This document shows positions 33,454-42,985 of a stretch of 64,000 nt of DNA, one piece after another. The position numbers and the translations under genes are program-made. The notes below the pieces were generated by a model. It did no database searches, was not told the DNA's origin, and saw only the letters and a list, made by a program, of their open reading frames with translations. Origin of the DNA: Bacteroidaceae bacterium (GTDB taxonomy: Bacteria > Bacteroidota > Bacteroidia > Bacteroidales > Bacteroidaceae); assembly GCA_017542145.1 (NCBI GenBank), contig JAFXXQ010000022.1, positions 44,868 through 108,867 of the forward strand, read 5' to 3'. Within the stretch, counting starts at the first letter, position 1; each line of letters opens with the position of its first letter.

Positions 33454-34008
33454 TTATTTGTCGATGTTGATGGTGACGTCGGTAAAGTGGTTAATGTCGT
33501 ACCTACGCGAAACCGTGGTTGTCGTTGTGTCATCCACCTGAATAATTTCTTCTCTCAAGTAAGTGCCTTTGTCTTTGCGCAGGGTCTTGAGGGTAACGGC
33601 GTTGCCGCTCTTGGCGATGCTGAACGTGTCAATCTGTACCTTCTGATAGGTGGCAAAAGTCTTCAGCTCCAGCTTATCGCCAAGATCATTCCACTTATAG
33701 GCACCTGTGCTGATGGCGTCTCCGTCGCGGATGATGCTCAAGGCGGTATAGTCCTCCTTGAACTCGATGGTGGCATCGGTGTATGTCTCGTTTATTTGTC
33801 TCCAGGGGTCGATGGTTTCGAATACCCTGCCTAGCGAGTCAAGCAATTCCAGCTTTTCGTTGGTAGCCATACTCTTCAGCTTCCAAGTGCCGACGAACGG
33901 GCTGTCGTTGACAACGGTGTTATCCACGTCTTCATTCTGGTTGCAAGCGAACAAGGCTGATACAGCCAGAAGTGCGAACAAATATCCAAATCTTATTGTC
34001 TTTTTCAT
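33454..34008 (-). CDS. Lipocalin-like lipoprotein
   Basis: 184 residues with a lipoprotein signal (LAVSALFAC) and a domain starting FVGTWKLKSM. The G-x-W motif and the strand pattern (ATIEFKEDYTALSII, TGAYKWNDLGDKLELKTF) match Bacteroidales lipocalin-like proteins, which probably bind small hydrophobic ligands. The ligand is unknown. It sits between susD and the amidase gene with gaps of 37 and 10 bp, and could serve the SusCD system or simply be cotranscribed. Confidence 0.65.
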   Translation of the reverse strand: MKKTIRFGYLFALLAVSALFACNQNEDVDNTVVNDSPFVGTWKLKSMATNEKLELLDSLGRVFETIDPWRQINETYTDATIEFKEDYTALSIIRDGDAISTGAYKWNDLGDKLELKTFATYQKVQIDTFSIAKSGNAVTLKTLRKDKGTYLREEIIQVDDTTTTTVSRRYDINHFTDVTINIDK

Positions 34009-34045
34009 AACGATGTGGTTTTAGCAAATGGGATGAATGAATGGA

Positions 34046-35824
34046 TTACTTGAGCGGCAGATACCAGCTGGACTTGTTAAGCAGTTTCTGGTAGAGAGCC
34101 TCATCGCGGTTGTCGGTGCCTTTGCGGCAGGCCACCTTACCAGCGAGGTAGTCGGCGCCACGACGCTCAGCGAAACGGATAAGGTCGGTGAAGCGGTTGC
34201 CTTCGAAAGTGGTTTCAAGGGCGAGTTCGTCGCAAATACGATCTTCCACATAGTGGATGGTGTCGGTAAAGTTGATACTTTCGGCATCTTTATTATAGTA
34301 CTTGGCGATGGCTTCGGGCCTGACCGTATAGCTGGCGGTGTCGAGATAAACTTCGCCGCAGCCACGGGCATGAACACCCAGCGTGAAGGGCTGAAGATCG
34401 GCCTTGTAGGTGTTGCCGTTGGGGAAGAGAAGGTCAAAACCGTCACGAAGGATGCCGAAGGCCTGAGCAGCCAACTGACCATTGTGCTGCTGGTTGGCAA
34501 GGCAGTTGAGCGCCTCTGCAGCACGCAGGTGGACGAGTGCACGGCGGTAGAGTGTCAACATACGAGCATAGTAGACTGTGCTCGTTCCATTGTTTGTGCT
34601 TCCCTGAACGAACTTCTCCATGGTTTCGAACTCGTCTTCTTCGTTTTTCTGCTCCCTGACGAAGAGGTTGATACGCTGGTCGCCCTTGTTGCCAAGGATA
34701 GAGTACTCCTTGTTGACTTCACTTGCTGACGAATTGGTGAAGAAGTAGTCTTGTGCGCTACTGATTTCCTGCCAGAGATTGGAGCCACGCAGAGGATGGG
34801 TGTTTTCACGGGAGGTAAAGAGACCCGGAACTTCGGAAACCATGCCGTTTTCAGACGAGCTTTCCATAGGAACCACGGTAATAGCCTCACCTCGACTACC
34901 AAGAATACCATTAAGGAAGCTCCTTGCATCATTATAGGCGGGATAACCATTATTCTGCGTGTCGCGTCCAGTCATGCGGGAGTTGGTTTTAACCTGACCG
35001 TTACCGAGCGGCATCAGGCCGGGGAAGTTCGTAGTCTCGCCGCCTGTCGTTGCACGCATGGTGTACTTGGGGTTGTCGGTGATGAAGTCGCGGTAGGTCA
35101 ACCATGCGTTCTGATAGTCACCCAGCCAAAGGTAGAGGTCACCCAGAATAAGCTGAATGGGCGGGAAAAGCAAATCGCAGTTGGTGGCAGTCAGGTCTTG
35201 GCCTCCAGCGGAAATGCCGTCCCAAGCGGGGAGCTTATACTCCATGTAGGGCATCAGCTGAGGGATAAGGACAAGAGCCAGTTCCTTGATGTCGTACTTG
35301 GGGTAGTCGGCTTCAGAGGCCGCAACAGTTGTGATGGGGTTGGTGTAATAGGGCACCTTGCCATAGTTGAGGGCCAACTGCATATAGGTCCACGCACGGA
35401 TGCTGAGGGCTGCCACGTACTCGTCCGTCATAACGGCCTCGTTGTTGTGGCGGATGGTGGTATCCATGTGGGCGATAAGGTAGTTGCAATTATTGATGAC
35501 GTTGTAGTAGTCGCGCACCTGAAGGTACTCGTTGTCATCGTCAAAATTGAATTCGGAAAGGTTTCGGAGGGATGCCTTGGCATTCTTGTTGATGTCAACC
35601 ATGTCACCACGGACTTCACCGAGGATGATGTAGCGGTCGGCAATCTTCTGGAAGGCATGGAGTATACCGATGGTGGAATAGACTGAGTCGGCCGAGGAGT
35701 CCAGCTTATGATTGTGTTCATAGACGACACGGCTGGAGTCAATGTTGAACATGTCTGCGCATGATGTGGCCGTGAACGTCAGCGCTCCAACAAAGAGAAG
35801 ACCTATAACAGATTTCTTATTCAT
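34046..35824 (-). CDS. SusD/RagB-family nutrient-binding lipoprotein
   Basis: 592 residues with lipobox region FTATSCAD. N-terminal helices (YSTIGILHAFQKIADRYIILGEVRGDM) and the TPR-containing core (VAALSIRAWTYMQLALNYGKVPYYTNPI) are classic SusD, and the C-terminus carries the RFTDLIRFAERRG-type family motif. SusD forms a lid over the SusC porin on the outer surface and captures glycans or peptides. No hydrolase lies next to it, so the substrate cannot be inferred. I chose MNKKSV (35824); a longer open frame starts nine codons earlier. It lies 31 bp after susC. Confidence 0.94.
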   Translation of the reverse strand: MNKKSVIGLLFVGALTFTATSCADMFNIDSSRVVYEHNHKLDSSADSVYSTIGILHAFQKIADRYIILGEVRGDMVDINKNAKASLRNLSEFNFDDDNEYLQVRDYYNVINNCNYLIAHMDTTIRHNNEAVMTDEYVAALSIRAWTYMQLALNYGKVPYYTNPITTVAASEADYPKYDIKELALVLIPQLMPYMEYKLPAWDGISAGGQDLTATNCDLLFPPIQLILGDLYLWLGDYQNAWLTYRDFITDNPKYTMRATTGGETTNFPGLMPLGNGQVKTNSRMTGRDTQNNGYPAYNDARSFLNGILGSRGEAITVVPMESSSENGMVSEVPGLFTSRENTHPLRGSNLWQEISSAQDYFFTNSSASEVNKEYSILGNKGDQRINLFVREQKNEEDEFETMEKFVQGSTNNGTSTVYYARMLTLYRRALVHLRAAEALNCLANQQHNGQLAAQAFGILRDGFDLLFPNGNTYKADLQPFTLGVHARGCGEVYLDTASYTVRPEAIAKYYNKDAESINFTDTIHYVEDRICDELALETTFEGNRFTDLIRFAERRGADYLAGKVACRKGTDNRDEALYQKLLNKSSWYLPLK

Positions 35825-35855
35825 GGTGGTTTTGCTTATAGGGTTGTTCATTAAA

Positions 35856-38800
35856 TTAGAGGTTGATCTTTACACCGACGTGGAAACTGCGGCTCTGACC
35901 GAGAAGACCCGTATCGATGCCCTGGAAGAGGACATTGTTGCTGCATGAGAATTCGGGGTCGTTACCCAGATAGTTGGTGAGGGTGAACACGTTGTTGGCG
36001 GCGCACCAGAACTTGAGACCCTGCAGCCAAGTGAAGTTGACGGGCACGTTGTAGGAGAGGGTGAGATTCTTCAGACGGAGGAAGGAGCCGTCCTCAATCC
36101 AACGGTCGCTGAAACGATTGTTTCCGAGCGGGTCACCATAGTTGGCTTTAGGCATGGTAGTAACATCACCTTCGGTACGCCAGCGGTTGGTAACTGCCAC
36201 GGTCTGATTGTAGAAGCGGTCGGCGCTTTCTAGGATGCTGCGCTGGTAGTTGTAGATATCGTTGCCATAGACGTAGTTGAAGGTGGCATCGAGGGTGAAA
36301 TGCCTGAAGGTGAGGCTCGACTGGATATTGCCGAAGACATCGGGATTGGGGTCTCCGATGACGAAACGGTCGTTCTCGTCGATGACGTTGTCAATCTTGT
36401 TCTCCACAAACTTCATGTCGCCGGCACCGAAGTAAACGGTTTCGCCAGTTGAAGCGTTCTTTGTACTGAGGAGCGTACCGCCCTGGCTGGGAACGTCAGA
36501 GGCGCTGGCATAGACGCCATCGGTCTTATAGCCATAGAAGAGACCGACAGGTGAGCCGACAGCCGTCAGTATGGAACCGCCATAGACGGAGGTCTCAAAG
36601 TCACCATCGGGCAGGGCGGTTACTTTATTCTTATAGTGGGCTACGCTGGCACCTAACTCCCACTTCCAATTCTTTGTGTTGATAACCTTGGCGATGACGT
36701 TCACATCGAAACCATTGTTCTCCAATGAGCCGTCGTTGCACCAGTACTTCTGAATACCAGGCAGATAGTTGAGGTCTTTCAGCGTAAGGAGGTTGTCTGT
36801 GACGTTGTGGTAGAGGTTGGCAGCCAATTTCAGGCGATTGCCCAAAGTGACGGCTTCAAGGCCGAGGTTGTAGCGTGTAGTGCTTTCCCATTGGATGGAC
36901 TGGTTCTCGATGTTGTCGATGGTCAGACCCATGGCGCGATTCTGGTACTTCACATTGCTGAAATAGGCGAAAGCCGCGTTGTTGCTGATGTTGTCATTGC
37001 CAGAGATGTCAAATCCTGCAGTCAGTTTGAGGAAGTTGATGGCGTTGGCGTTGAACCAAGGTTCGGCACTCATCAGCCAGCCTGCCTGCAACGAGGGGAA
37101 GAGTCCCCAGCTCACACCAGCGAGGCGCAGGCCACTAGTGATTTCACGACCGAAACGGGAAGATGTCTCAGCAGCAAGACTGCCCTGTACGAAATACTTG
37201 TTACGGAAGTTGTAATCGGCGTTGGCATACCAGGCCATGTTACGCCAGACGTTGTCTTCACCATCTTGGTCAAGGTAGTCATAGCTGGCGTTGATGTCAG
37301 GCAGTTTGTCGTTACCCGTATTGTGGCAGGACTGGTAGCTGCTGTCATATGCAAAATTGGAGTAGCGAACACCAGCAAACGCGCTGATGAAATGGCTTCC
37401 AAAACGCTTGCTCCAGTCGAGGTGGGCATCGGCGTAGACGCTGCTTTCCTTGGAGAAGAACGAGCGAACCTCGTTCTGCGAATAACCCAGACCCGAGATG
37501 TAGAAGTTGGGCATACCTGTCATGGGACGGAAGGACTTCTCGTTGGTGCGGTGCAAGGTGTAGTTGAACAAACCGTTTAACACAAAGCCCTTGCCCAGTT
37601 TCCATTCGGGAGCAAATGTAACATCGAACACGGTGTACTCTTGGACGTTCTTGTTGTTGCCTTCAGCATACTCAAAGATGGAGATGGGGTTGCCTAACGT
37701 GTTGTTGCGTGTATTGACATCGAAGTTTGCATAGGTGTCAGCACCCTCCAACATGGGTGAAAGTGTTCCGTCGTTGTTATACTTGTAAGGACTGAGGAAC
37801 GGAGACTTAATGAGGGAGAGGAAACCTGGGGCAGAAACCGGCGCGGTATCGAAATCGGGCTGGATACCATCGTTTCGGAGATTGCGATTGATACGCGAGT
37901 AGGCAATGTCGAAACGGGTCTTCAAGTTGTCAGCAAGAACGACGTCTGTATTAAAGCGGATATTCAGACGATTAAAATCGTTGCAAAGAACAGTACTTTC
38001 AGCATCGCTATATCCGAGGGAGAAGTTGTACATAGCTGCTTCGTCACCGCCTTGTACGTTGACCTTATAATTCTGTGACCAAGCTTCACGATAAACGTAG
38101 TCAGACCACTTTGTATCGTTGTGATACATATTGTAGTAGTAGTTGGGATAATCCCAAAGGAAGGGGAAACGGTTCTGACGCGTTTCGACACCGCCCATGA
38201 GCTCGTTGGCCAGAATTCGGTACTGCTGGGCGTTCATCATGCTGGGGAGATTGGGCTCCATCGTATAACCGCCATAGGCGACGGCATCGATGCGGGTTGC
38301 CATGCTGTGTCCGCGGCGGGTGTCGATGAGGATAACGCCGTTAGCACCCTTGGCACCGTAGATGGAGGTTCCGTTTTTGAGGACGGTAACCTTTTCAATA
38401 TCGTCCACGTCAATTCCAGCGAGGATGTTGTTGAAGAAGCCGTCATGAACGGAAGCGTAACCATCTTGCAGATCCTGCACTACACCGTCGAGAACGATGA
38501 GGGGCTGGGTGGAGGAGTTAAGCGTATTGATACCCTGAATCATCATCAAGGCTCCCATGCCGGGGGTGCCGGAGCGGTTGATGAGGCGAAGGTCTCCGCC
38601 AAGCTGACGCTGGATTTCGCTTTCAACGCTCAGCGCTGTATTCGTGTTGATGTTAGCGACAGCTTTTACTGTGACATCGAATTCGTTCTTAACAAACTCA
38701 TCGAAAACATCGGAGAACAACTGAATAACCATGTTGCCCTGGGAGTGCTTTGCCGGAATCACCACACTGGAGTAGCCGGGGGTGGAGACATAAAGAGATG

Positions 38801-39089
38801 TGACGCTTTCGGGAACCTTGATAGTGAAGGTACCATCGACACCTGTCATGGCTGTGGTGCGATTGTTGCCAAAGCCTTCCACACGAACGCCGGGGATAGC
38901 TTCTTTCGTGGCCGCATCGATGACCTTACCCGTGATGGGGATTGTCGGAGTGTTGTCCACGACAGGGGCGCTTCTCTGGGGTTTGGATTCCTGTACATCT
39001 TGTGCAAACAGAGTGCTGGTGCCAGCTATGCAAGCCATGCAGAATACTGCGGTTGCCAATCTGAAATGTTTCATCATATTAGTATTCAT
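35856..39089 (-). CDS. SusC/RagA-family TonB-linked outer-membrane transporter
   Basis: 1077 residues. Signal peptide to about residue 30. A carboxypeptidase-D-like beta domain (IPITGKVIDAATKEAIPGVRVEG, about 50-130) is followed by the TonB plug (about 140-265, PLIVLDGVVQDLQDGY...YGAKGANGVILIDTRRG) and a 22-strand barrel that ends RSFHVGVKINL. It imports a ligand captured by the neighbouring SusD in a TonB-dependent way. At 1077 residues it is typical. Unlike most SusCD pairs it is preceded by three fasciclin-domain lipoprotein genes in the same direction, with only 34 bp to the last of them. Confidence 0.96.
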   Translation of the reverse strand: MNTNMMKHFRLATAVFCMACIAGTSTLFAQDVQESKPQRSAPVVDNTPTIPITGKVIDAATKEAIPGVRVEGFGNNRTTAMTGVDGTFTIKVPESVTSLYVSTPGYSSVVIPAKHSQGNMVIQLFSDVFDEFVKNEFDVTVKAVANINTNTALSVESEIQRQLGGDLRLINRSGTPGMGALMMIQGINTLNSSTQPLIVLDGVVQDLQDGYASVHDGFFNNILAGIDVDDIEKVTVLKNGTSIYGAKGANGVILIDTRRGHSMATRIDAVAYGGYTMEPNLPSMMNAQQYRILANELMGGVETRQNRFPFLWDYPNYYYNMYHNDTKWSDYVYREAWSQNYKVNVQGGDEAAMYNFSLGYSDAESTVLCNDFNRLNIRFNTDVVLADNLKTRFDIAYSRINRNLRNDGIQPDFDTAPVSAPGFLSLIKSPFLSPYKYNNDGTLSPMLEGADTYANFDVNTRNNTLGNPISIFEYAEGNNKNVQEYTVFDVTFAPEWKLGKGFVLNGLFNYTLHRTNEKSFRPMTGMPNFYISGLGYSQNEVRSFFSKESSVYADAHLDWSKRFGSHFISAFAGVRYSNFAYDSSYQSCHNTGNDKLPDINASYDYLDQDGEDNVWRNMAWYANADYNFRNKYFVQGSLAAETSSRFGREITSGLRLAGVSWGLFPSLQAGWLMSAEPWFNANAINFLKLTAGFDISGNDNISNNAAFAYFSNVKYQNRAMGLTIDNIENQSIQWESTTRYNLGLEAVTLGNRLKLAANLYHNVTDNLLTLKDLNYLPGIQKYWCNDGSLENNGFDVNVIAKVINTKNWKWELGASVAHYKNKVTALPDGDFETSVYGGSILTAVGSPVGLFYGYKTDGVYASASDVPSQGGTLLSTKNASTGETVYFGAGDMKFVENKIDNVIDENDRFVIGDPNPDVFGNIQSSLTFRHFTLDATFNYVYGNDIYNYQRSILESADRFYNQTVAVTNRWRTEGDVTTMPKANYGDPLGNNRFSDRWIEDGSFLRLKNLTLSYNVPVNFTWLQGLKFWCAANNVFTLTNYLGNDPEFSCSNNVLFQGIDTGLLGQSRSFHVGVKINL

Positions 39090-39123
39090 TTTCTTTCTTG
39101 TTTATGGGTTACAGGAATTCAGT

Positions 39124-40845
39124 TTACTCTCCTTCTCCTTGGTTATAGGGATAAGGATCCACAAAGGTTTCCTCGTCTATGGGTTCGAGAATAATGCAGT
39201 CAATGCGGATATGGCGGTCGTGTGCCTTGTCCTTGGATGACATATTACTCTGAATAATCAGCTGTGTTTGTGCGATTTCGCTGGAGCTGAGGTCGTATTC
39301 ATTGGTGGGGAAACGGAAGAACGAACGGGCTTCATCGGTCTGAGGAAGGAAGACTACCGTATCGAGCTTATTATAACAGCTATCCGCAAAATTGGAGTTA
39401 AACGCTTTCTCCTTTTCATCATACCATTGATACGGCGTCTTCATGTTCAACGTCTTAACCTTTCCTGCTTCGTCAACGTATTTTAACTGTAAATTCATCA
39501 AATTCTGTTGGAACACGGCTGTCTTGTCAAGAATAGTCGGGGGAACGAATACACACTTGACCAAATAGGGAGCGGAAAGCACCTTATTGATAGTAACCGT
39601 CAACTTAGCATTACCTGAAGCATTCTTCGGGTAGAACTCTCCATAGCTTCCCCTTGAAACATGCCTGTAGATGTTCACGCTATCGCGTGGAATAGATTTC
39701 ACATCTCTGAGGGTGCTATTCTCAGTAACCTCGATGTTGATCATATCCTCACCCTCAATCTTGATGGTATCGTGCCAGCACTTGATGGGGTCGAAGTTGT
39801 AGGTGTCCGTCACGTAGAGCTTGCCATTGCTAAGCTCATCCATCTCCACAAGATTGTTAAAGAGGTTCTTGTATTCGTCACCGCGGAACGTGACCTTGTT
39901 GGGGAAAGAGGAGTGGCGTGTCTGATACCAGTTGGATGAGAGGGAGTCCTTCGTCCTGGGATCATCGATGACCTTTAGTCCATTAGCTGCACGGCTGAAA
40001 ACGAGATGGCGGCACATGGCGCTTGCTGCGTTGATACGCTGAAGACTGTCACCGCCGAACTTTGTACTGGGGTAGATGAAGTAGGTGAGTGCCTTCTGAT
40101 ACATTTCGCGCCAGGCCTTGTTGGTCGGAGCAATCATGTAGTAGGAACTGTCCTCACGTGCCAGATAGCCAATGTAGTTGAACCATTCATTCTGCAAGAC
40201 GACAACGGAGTCAAGATAGGTAATCTGCCCGTTGACGATGGGCCCCTGCACGCTGCTGGCTTCATCGAAATAGTTGATGTTATACGACTTGAGGAAGCGG
40301 TTGATTTCTGAGAGGCTATCGACTTTTGCCAATTGCTCCCAAATGTTGGCGGTGAAGTCGGCATAGCCGTCGATGATGTGAAGCACACCATTTTTAGCGG
40401 GGATGTTTTTTGTTACCAGCTTCTTGCCCTTGAAGGTGTAGTCGTTACCGGCACCATCAAAGAAGATGTACTTGTTGTTAATCATCCTCACCTGGTTTTC
40501 GTTGAGGATACCGCTGGCGTTGTAGCGGTAGTCTGCGATGTGGTTCTCGACAAACTCGACCTGCAGAAGACTGTCGTTGTCCTCTGTGTAGCCAAACCCG
40601 TTTTTGGGAGCCCAGATGGTGTAGTAGCGGTTTTGCTGGAGCAACTTGTCGTAGCCTGTACGCTTCAGCATGGACGCAAACTCGGACAGTTCACCCTTCT
40701 TGGAGATAATGTCCCATAGTGTCTCGGTGGAGTTCAGTTCTTCCTTCACCTGATAGTGTTCGTTCCACTGGTCGTTGCAAGCTGTGAAAGCCAAGGCGAT
40801 GATGGCGCCGAACGCTAATGTTTTTATGATACCTTTCTTCATCAT
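39124..40845 (-). CDS. Fasciclin-domain lipoprotein, third of three
   Basis: 573 residues with a lipoprotein signal (LAFTACNDQW). Two fasciclin-like domains are visible: about 40-160 (LWDIISKKGELSEFASMLKRTGYDKLL...YTIWAPKNGFGY, ending NGVLHIIDG) and about 170-310 (SLSEINRFLKSYNI...YYMIAPTNKAW). The C-terminal 260 residues are beta-rich and unassigned. Fasciclin domains mediate adhesion or ligand binding at surfaces. It differs from the other two in its C-terminal part. Directly upstream of susC. Confidence 0.85.
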   Translation of the reverse strand: MMKKGIIKTLAFGAIIALAFTACNDQWNEHYQVKEELNSTETLWDIISKKGELSEFASMLKRTGYDKLLQQNRYYTIWAPKNGFGYTEDNDSLLQVEFVENHIADYRYNASGILNENQVRMINNKYIFFDGAGNDYTFKGKKLVTKNIPAKNGVLHIIDGYADFTANIWEQLAKVDSLSEINRFLKSYNINYFDEASSVQGPIVNGQITYLDSVVVLQNEWFNYIGYLAREDSSYYMIAPTNKAWREMYQKALTYFIYPSTKFGGDSLQRINAASAMCRHLVFSRAANGLKVIDDPRTKDSLSSNWYQTRHSSFPNKVTFRGDEYKNLFNNLVEMDELSNGKLYVTDTYNFDPIKCWHDTIKIEGEDMINIEVTENSTLRDVKSIPRDSVNIYRHVSRGSYGEFYPKNASGNAKLTVTINKVLSAPYLVKCVFVPPTILDKTAVFQQNLMNLQLKYVDEAGKVKTLNMKTPYQWYDEKEKAFNSNFADSCYNKLDTVVFLPQTDEARSFFRFPTNEYDLSSSEIAQTQLIIQSNMSSKDKAHDRHIRIDCIILEPIDEETFVDPYPYNQGEGE

Positions 40846-40894
40846 AATGATATAAAATTAATTACTGTTTTCCTTGTCGTTTGTTATAAAGATT

Positions 40895-42955
40895 TTATTT
40901 ACGTTTCTCTTCCAGTGGGATGTCTTCGCGTCGGAGATAGCCGACGGGAACAATTTCCAGGTAGTCGTGCATAAACTGCGCCTTGCCGTTGTCGTCTTCT
41001 TTGACGTTTTTGAAGCGGACCCAGTGATCACCGGGGCCGAGGTATTTGGTCGTAATGACCTTGCGGACAACAGAGTTGTCATCGCGAGCCAAAACGCTAC
41101 CATTATAATAATAGGTAGTAGGACCTTTGACATAGCCGCGGTTCTTCATGTTCTTGTCGTTGGCGATGCCGTTGTCATCGGTTTGGGCATCGGCAACGTA
41201 GCCGATGTTGGGGGTGTTCAGCAGAATGCGGAGATCCACAGGGATACCCGTCACCTCATCATCCACGTAGAATTGGATAACATGGCGGTTGTTGTTAGCT
41301 GAATAACCCATGCGGATTTCATAGGTACCTTCAGGTACAGGCGGCATCTTGTACTTGAAGTCGAAGGCTCCGAGCCCCATCATCTCGTCACCCTGGTAGT
41401 TGTGCCAGGTTTGGTTGGGGCAGAGATAATAAAGACGGGTCTCCTCGGTATTATAAATGAGGTTTGTTCCGTAGCCTTTGGGGATATAGTATTCGTTGGT
41501 TTTAAGTATTCCGGCCTTGCCGCGTGAGCACCAGCGTACTTCGTTATTGGTGAACTCTGGAACCAACGAAGAGAAGTCGAAACGCATGATTTCATTGAGG
41601 ACATAACCGCTCATGACATCCTCATCGTAAATAAGAACATTGTCGAGGAGGTGAATGGAACCGTTGAGGGCTTCCTGCATGAATCCTGGATATTGGATAC
41701 TATCTTGCGAAACGACAGCGGGATCGTAAACTTTGATGTTGACGGGGATGTTCCTTTCGCCGCATGTGCTCCGATAAGGATTACTGGCGTTAGTGAGATC
41801 GCGGGAGTAATTGACGAGAACATCGGTCTGGTATTTGGCATTGCTAAGTGGACGTGTGACTTTCATCAATGTCCCCTGCATAGTCTCGTAGTATTCGAAA
41901 CGATCGCTTCGTTTCACGAGGTTGACTTCGGAGTTATAGGTCTCAAGCGTCAGATTATAGCAGACCAAACGAGTATAGAGCAGTTTCTTGTTGACCAAAT
42001 GATAGGCCATGAACTTGTACAAAGCGTTGTCTGGCTTGGTGAAATCGGGGTTAGTGGCATTGGGGTACCATTTCTTGCAATGCTCATAGAGGTCGTCGAT
42101 GGAGTAGATGTCCAAAGAATGGAACAACTCATCAGGCTCGCAGAAAGCCGTAAAGCCATAGTAGCGTGTAGGTGGGAAGGAACTGTCGCCGTTGCCATCG
42201 TAATTGCCAGCAAAGCTTTCCCCGTCCACATAACTGAAGTCTTTATAGTCTTGAAGCTTATCTTCAAGTCCTGTTTTGACGAGAGCTTCATAGAAGATGG
42301 AGAGGAACGGCATACCTTCGATGACGGCAGGCACGGTATTCGACGAAGGGTTGAGAACGCTGGAGATAGCATGGACCACACCGTTCTCCACCAGCTCATC
42401 AGGAGAAATCAATTGCGCGCCATTCACATAAATGATACTCTGCAAGGTTTCAGCATCGTTGCCGAAACTCATGGTTAGGTAACGGTCGTTAAGGTTCTTT
42501 GTAGGAACTACATCGCCCTCCATCTCAGTGGTTAGGTAGCTCTCGGCCAGAATATGTGTCTTAGAAATAACGGCACACATACTGTCGCTCAGTTCTTCGA
42601 GCTTAGGCGAGGTAATGCCTGTCCAAATGACTTTTTTGGAACCAGGAAGGAGGGAGGCACGATAGATGCTGTCCTGCTCGAACAGGTAGCGTTCTACGGC
42701 GTTGTTCGTCGGAGCAAAACAGGTATAGGTGCCGTATGCCTTCATCAAGTTGAACTTATCGCCGCGTTTGAGAATATAGATAAAGTCGCTGAATGTTTCT
42801 TCGTTGTCCTCCAGATACTGGGCTACAGTCCTTCCCATGAAAGTGTAGCGGTTGCTCATGTCGATGGCATCGACACAGCTACTCACCGTTACACCAATCG
42901 TCGTCGTTATTGTGACGGCGGTCAGCATGGTTCGTATGGAGGTCCAGCGATTCAT
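40895..42955 (-). CDS. Fasciclin-domain lipoprotein, second of three
   Basis: 686 residues; signal with lipobox-like VTVSSC. A first fasciclin domain (about 35-210, FSDFIYILKRGDKFNLMKAYGTYTCFAPTNNAVERYL ... NGVVHAISSVLNPSSN) and a second from about 215 (FLSIFYEALVKTGLEDKLQDY). The C-terminal part (from about 560) resembles a beta-sandwich with the stretch YEIRMGYSANNNRHVIQFYVDDEVTGIP. It aligns with the product of 42986-45091 along its whole length, so the two are tandem duplicates. Gaps to neighbours are 30 and 49 bp. Probable function: surface ligand binding for the SusCD system (inference). Confidence 0.87.
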   Translation of the reverse strand: MNRWTSIRTMLTAVTITTTIGVTVSSCVDAIDMSNRYTFMGRTVAQYLEDNEETFSDFIYILKRGDKFNLMKAYGTYTCFAPTNNAVERYLFEQDSIYRASLLPGSKKVIWTGITSPKLEELSDSMCAVISKTHILAESYLTTEMEGDVVPTKNLNDRYLTMSFGNDAETLQSIIYVNGAQLISPDELVENGVVHAISSVLNPSSNTVPAVIEGMPFLSIFYEALVKTGLEDKLQDYKDFSYVDGESFAGNYDGNGDSSFPPTRYYGFTAFCEPDELFHSLDIYSIDDLYEHCKKWYPNATNPDFTKPDNALYKFMAYHLVNKKLLYTRLVCYNLTLETYNSEVNLVKRSDRFEYYETMQGTLMKVTRPLSNAKYQTDVLVNYSRDLTNASNPYRSTCGERNIPVNIKVYDPAVVSQDSIQYPGFMQEALNGSIHLLDNVLIYDEDVMSGYVLNEIMRFDFSSLVPEFTNNEVRWCSRGKAGILKTNEYYIPKGYGTNLIYNTEETRLYYLCPNQTWHNYQGDEMMGLGAFDFKYKMPPVPEGTYEIRMGYSANNNRHVIQFYVDDEVTGIPVDLRILLNTPNIGYVADAQTDDNGIANDKNMKNRGYVKGPTTYYYNGSVLARDDNSVVRKVITTKYLGPGDHWVRFKNVKEDDNGKAQFMHDYLEIVPVGYLRREDIPLEEKRK

Positions 42956-42985
42956 TTTGTATAGATTCCTGATGCGGTTTAAGAC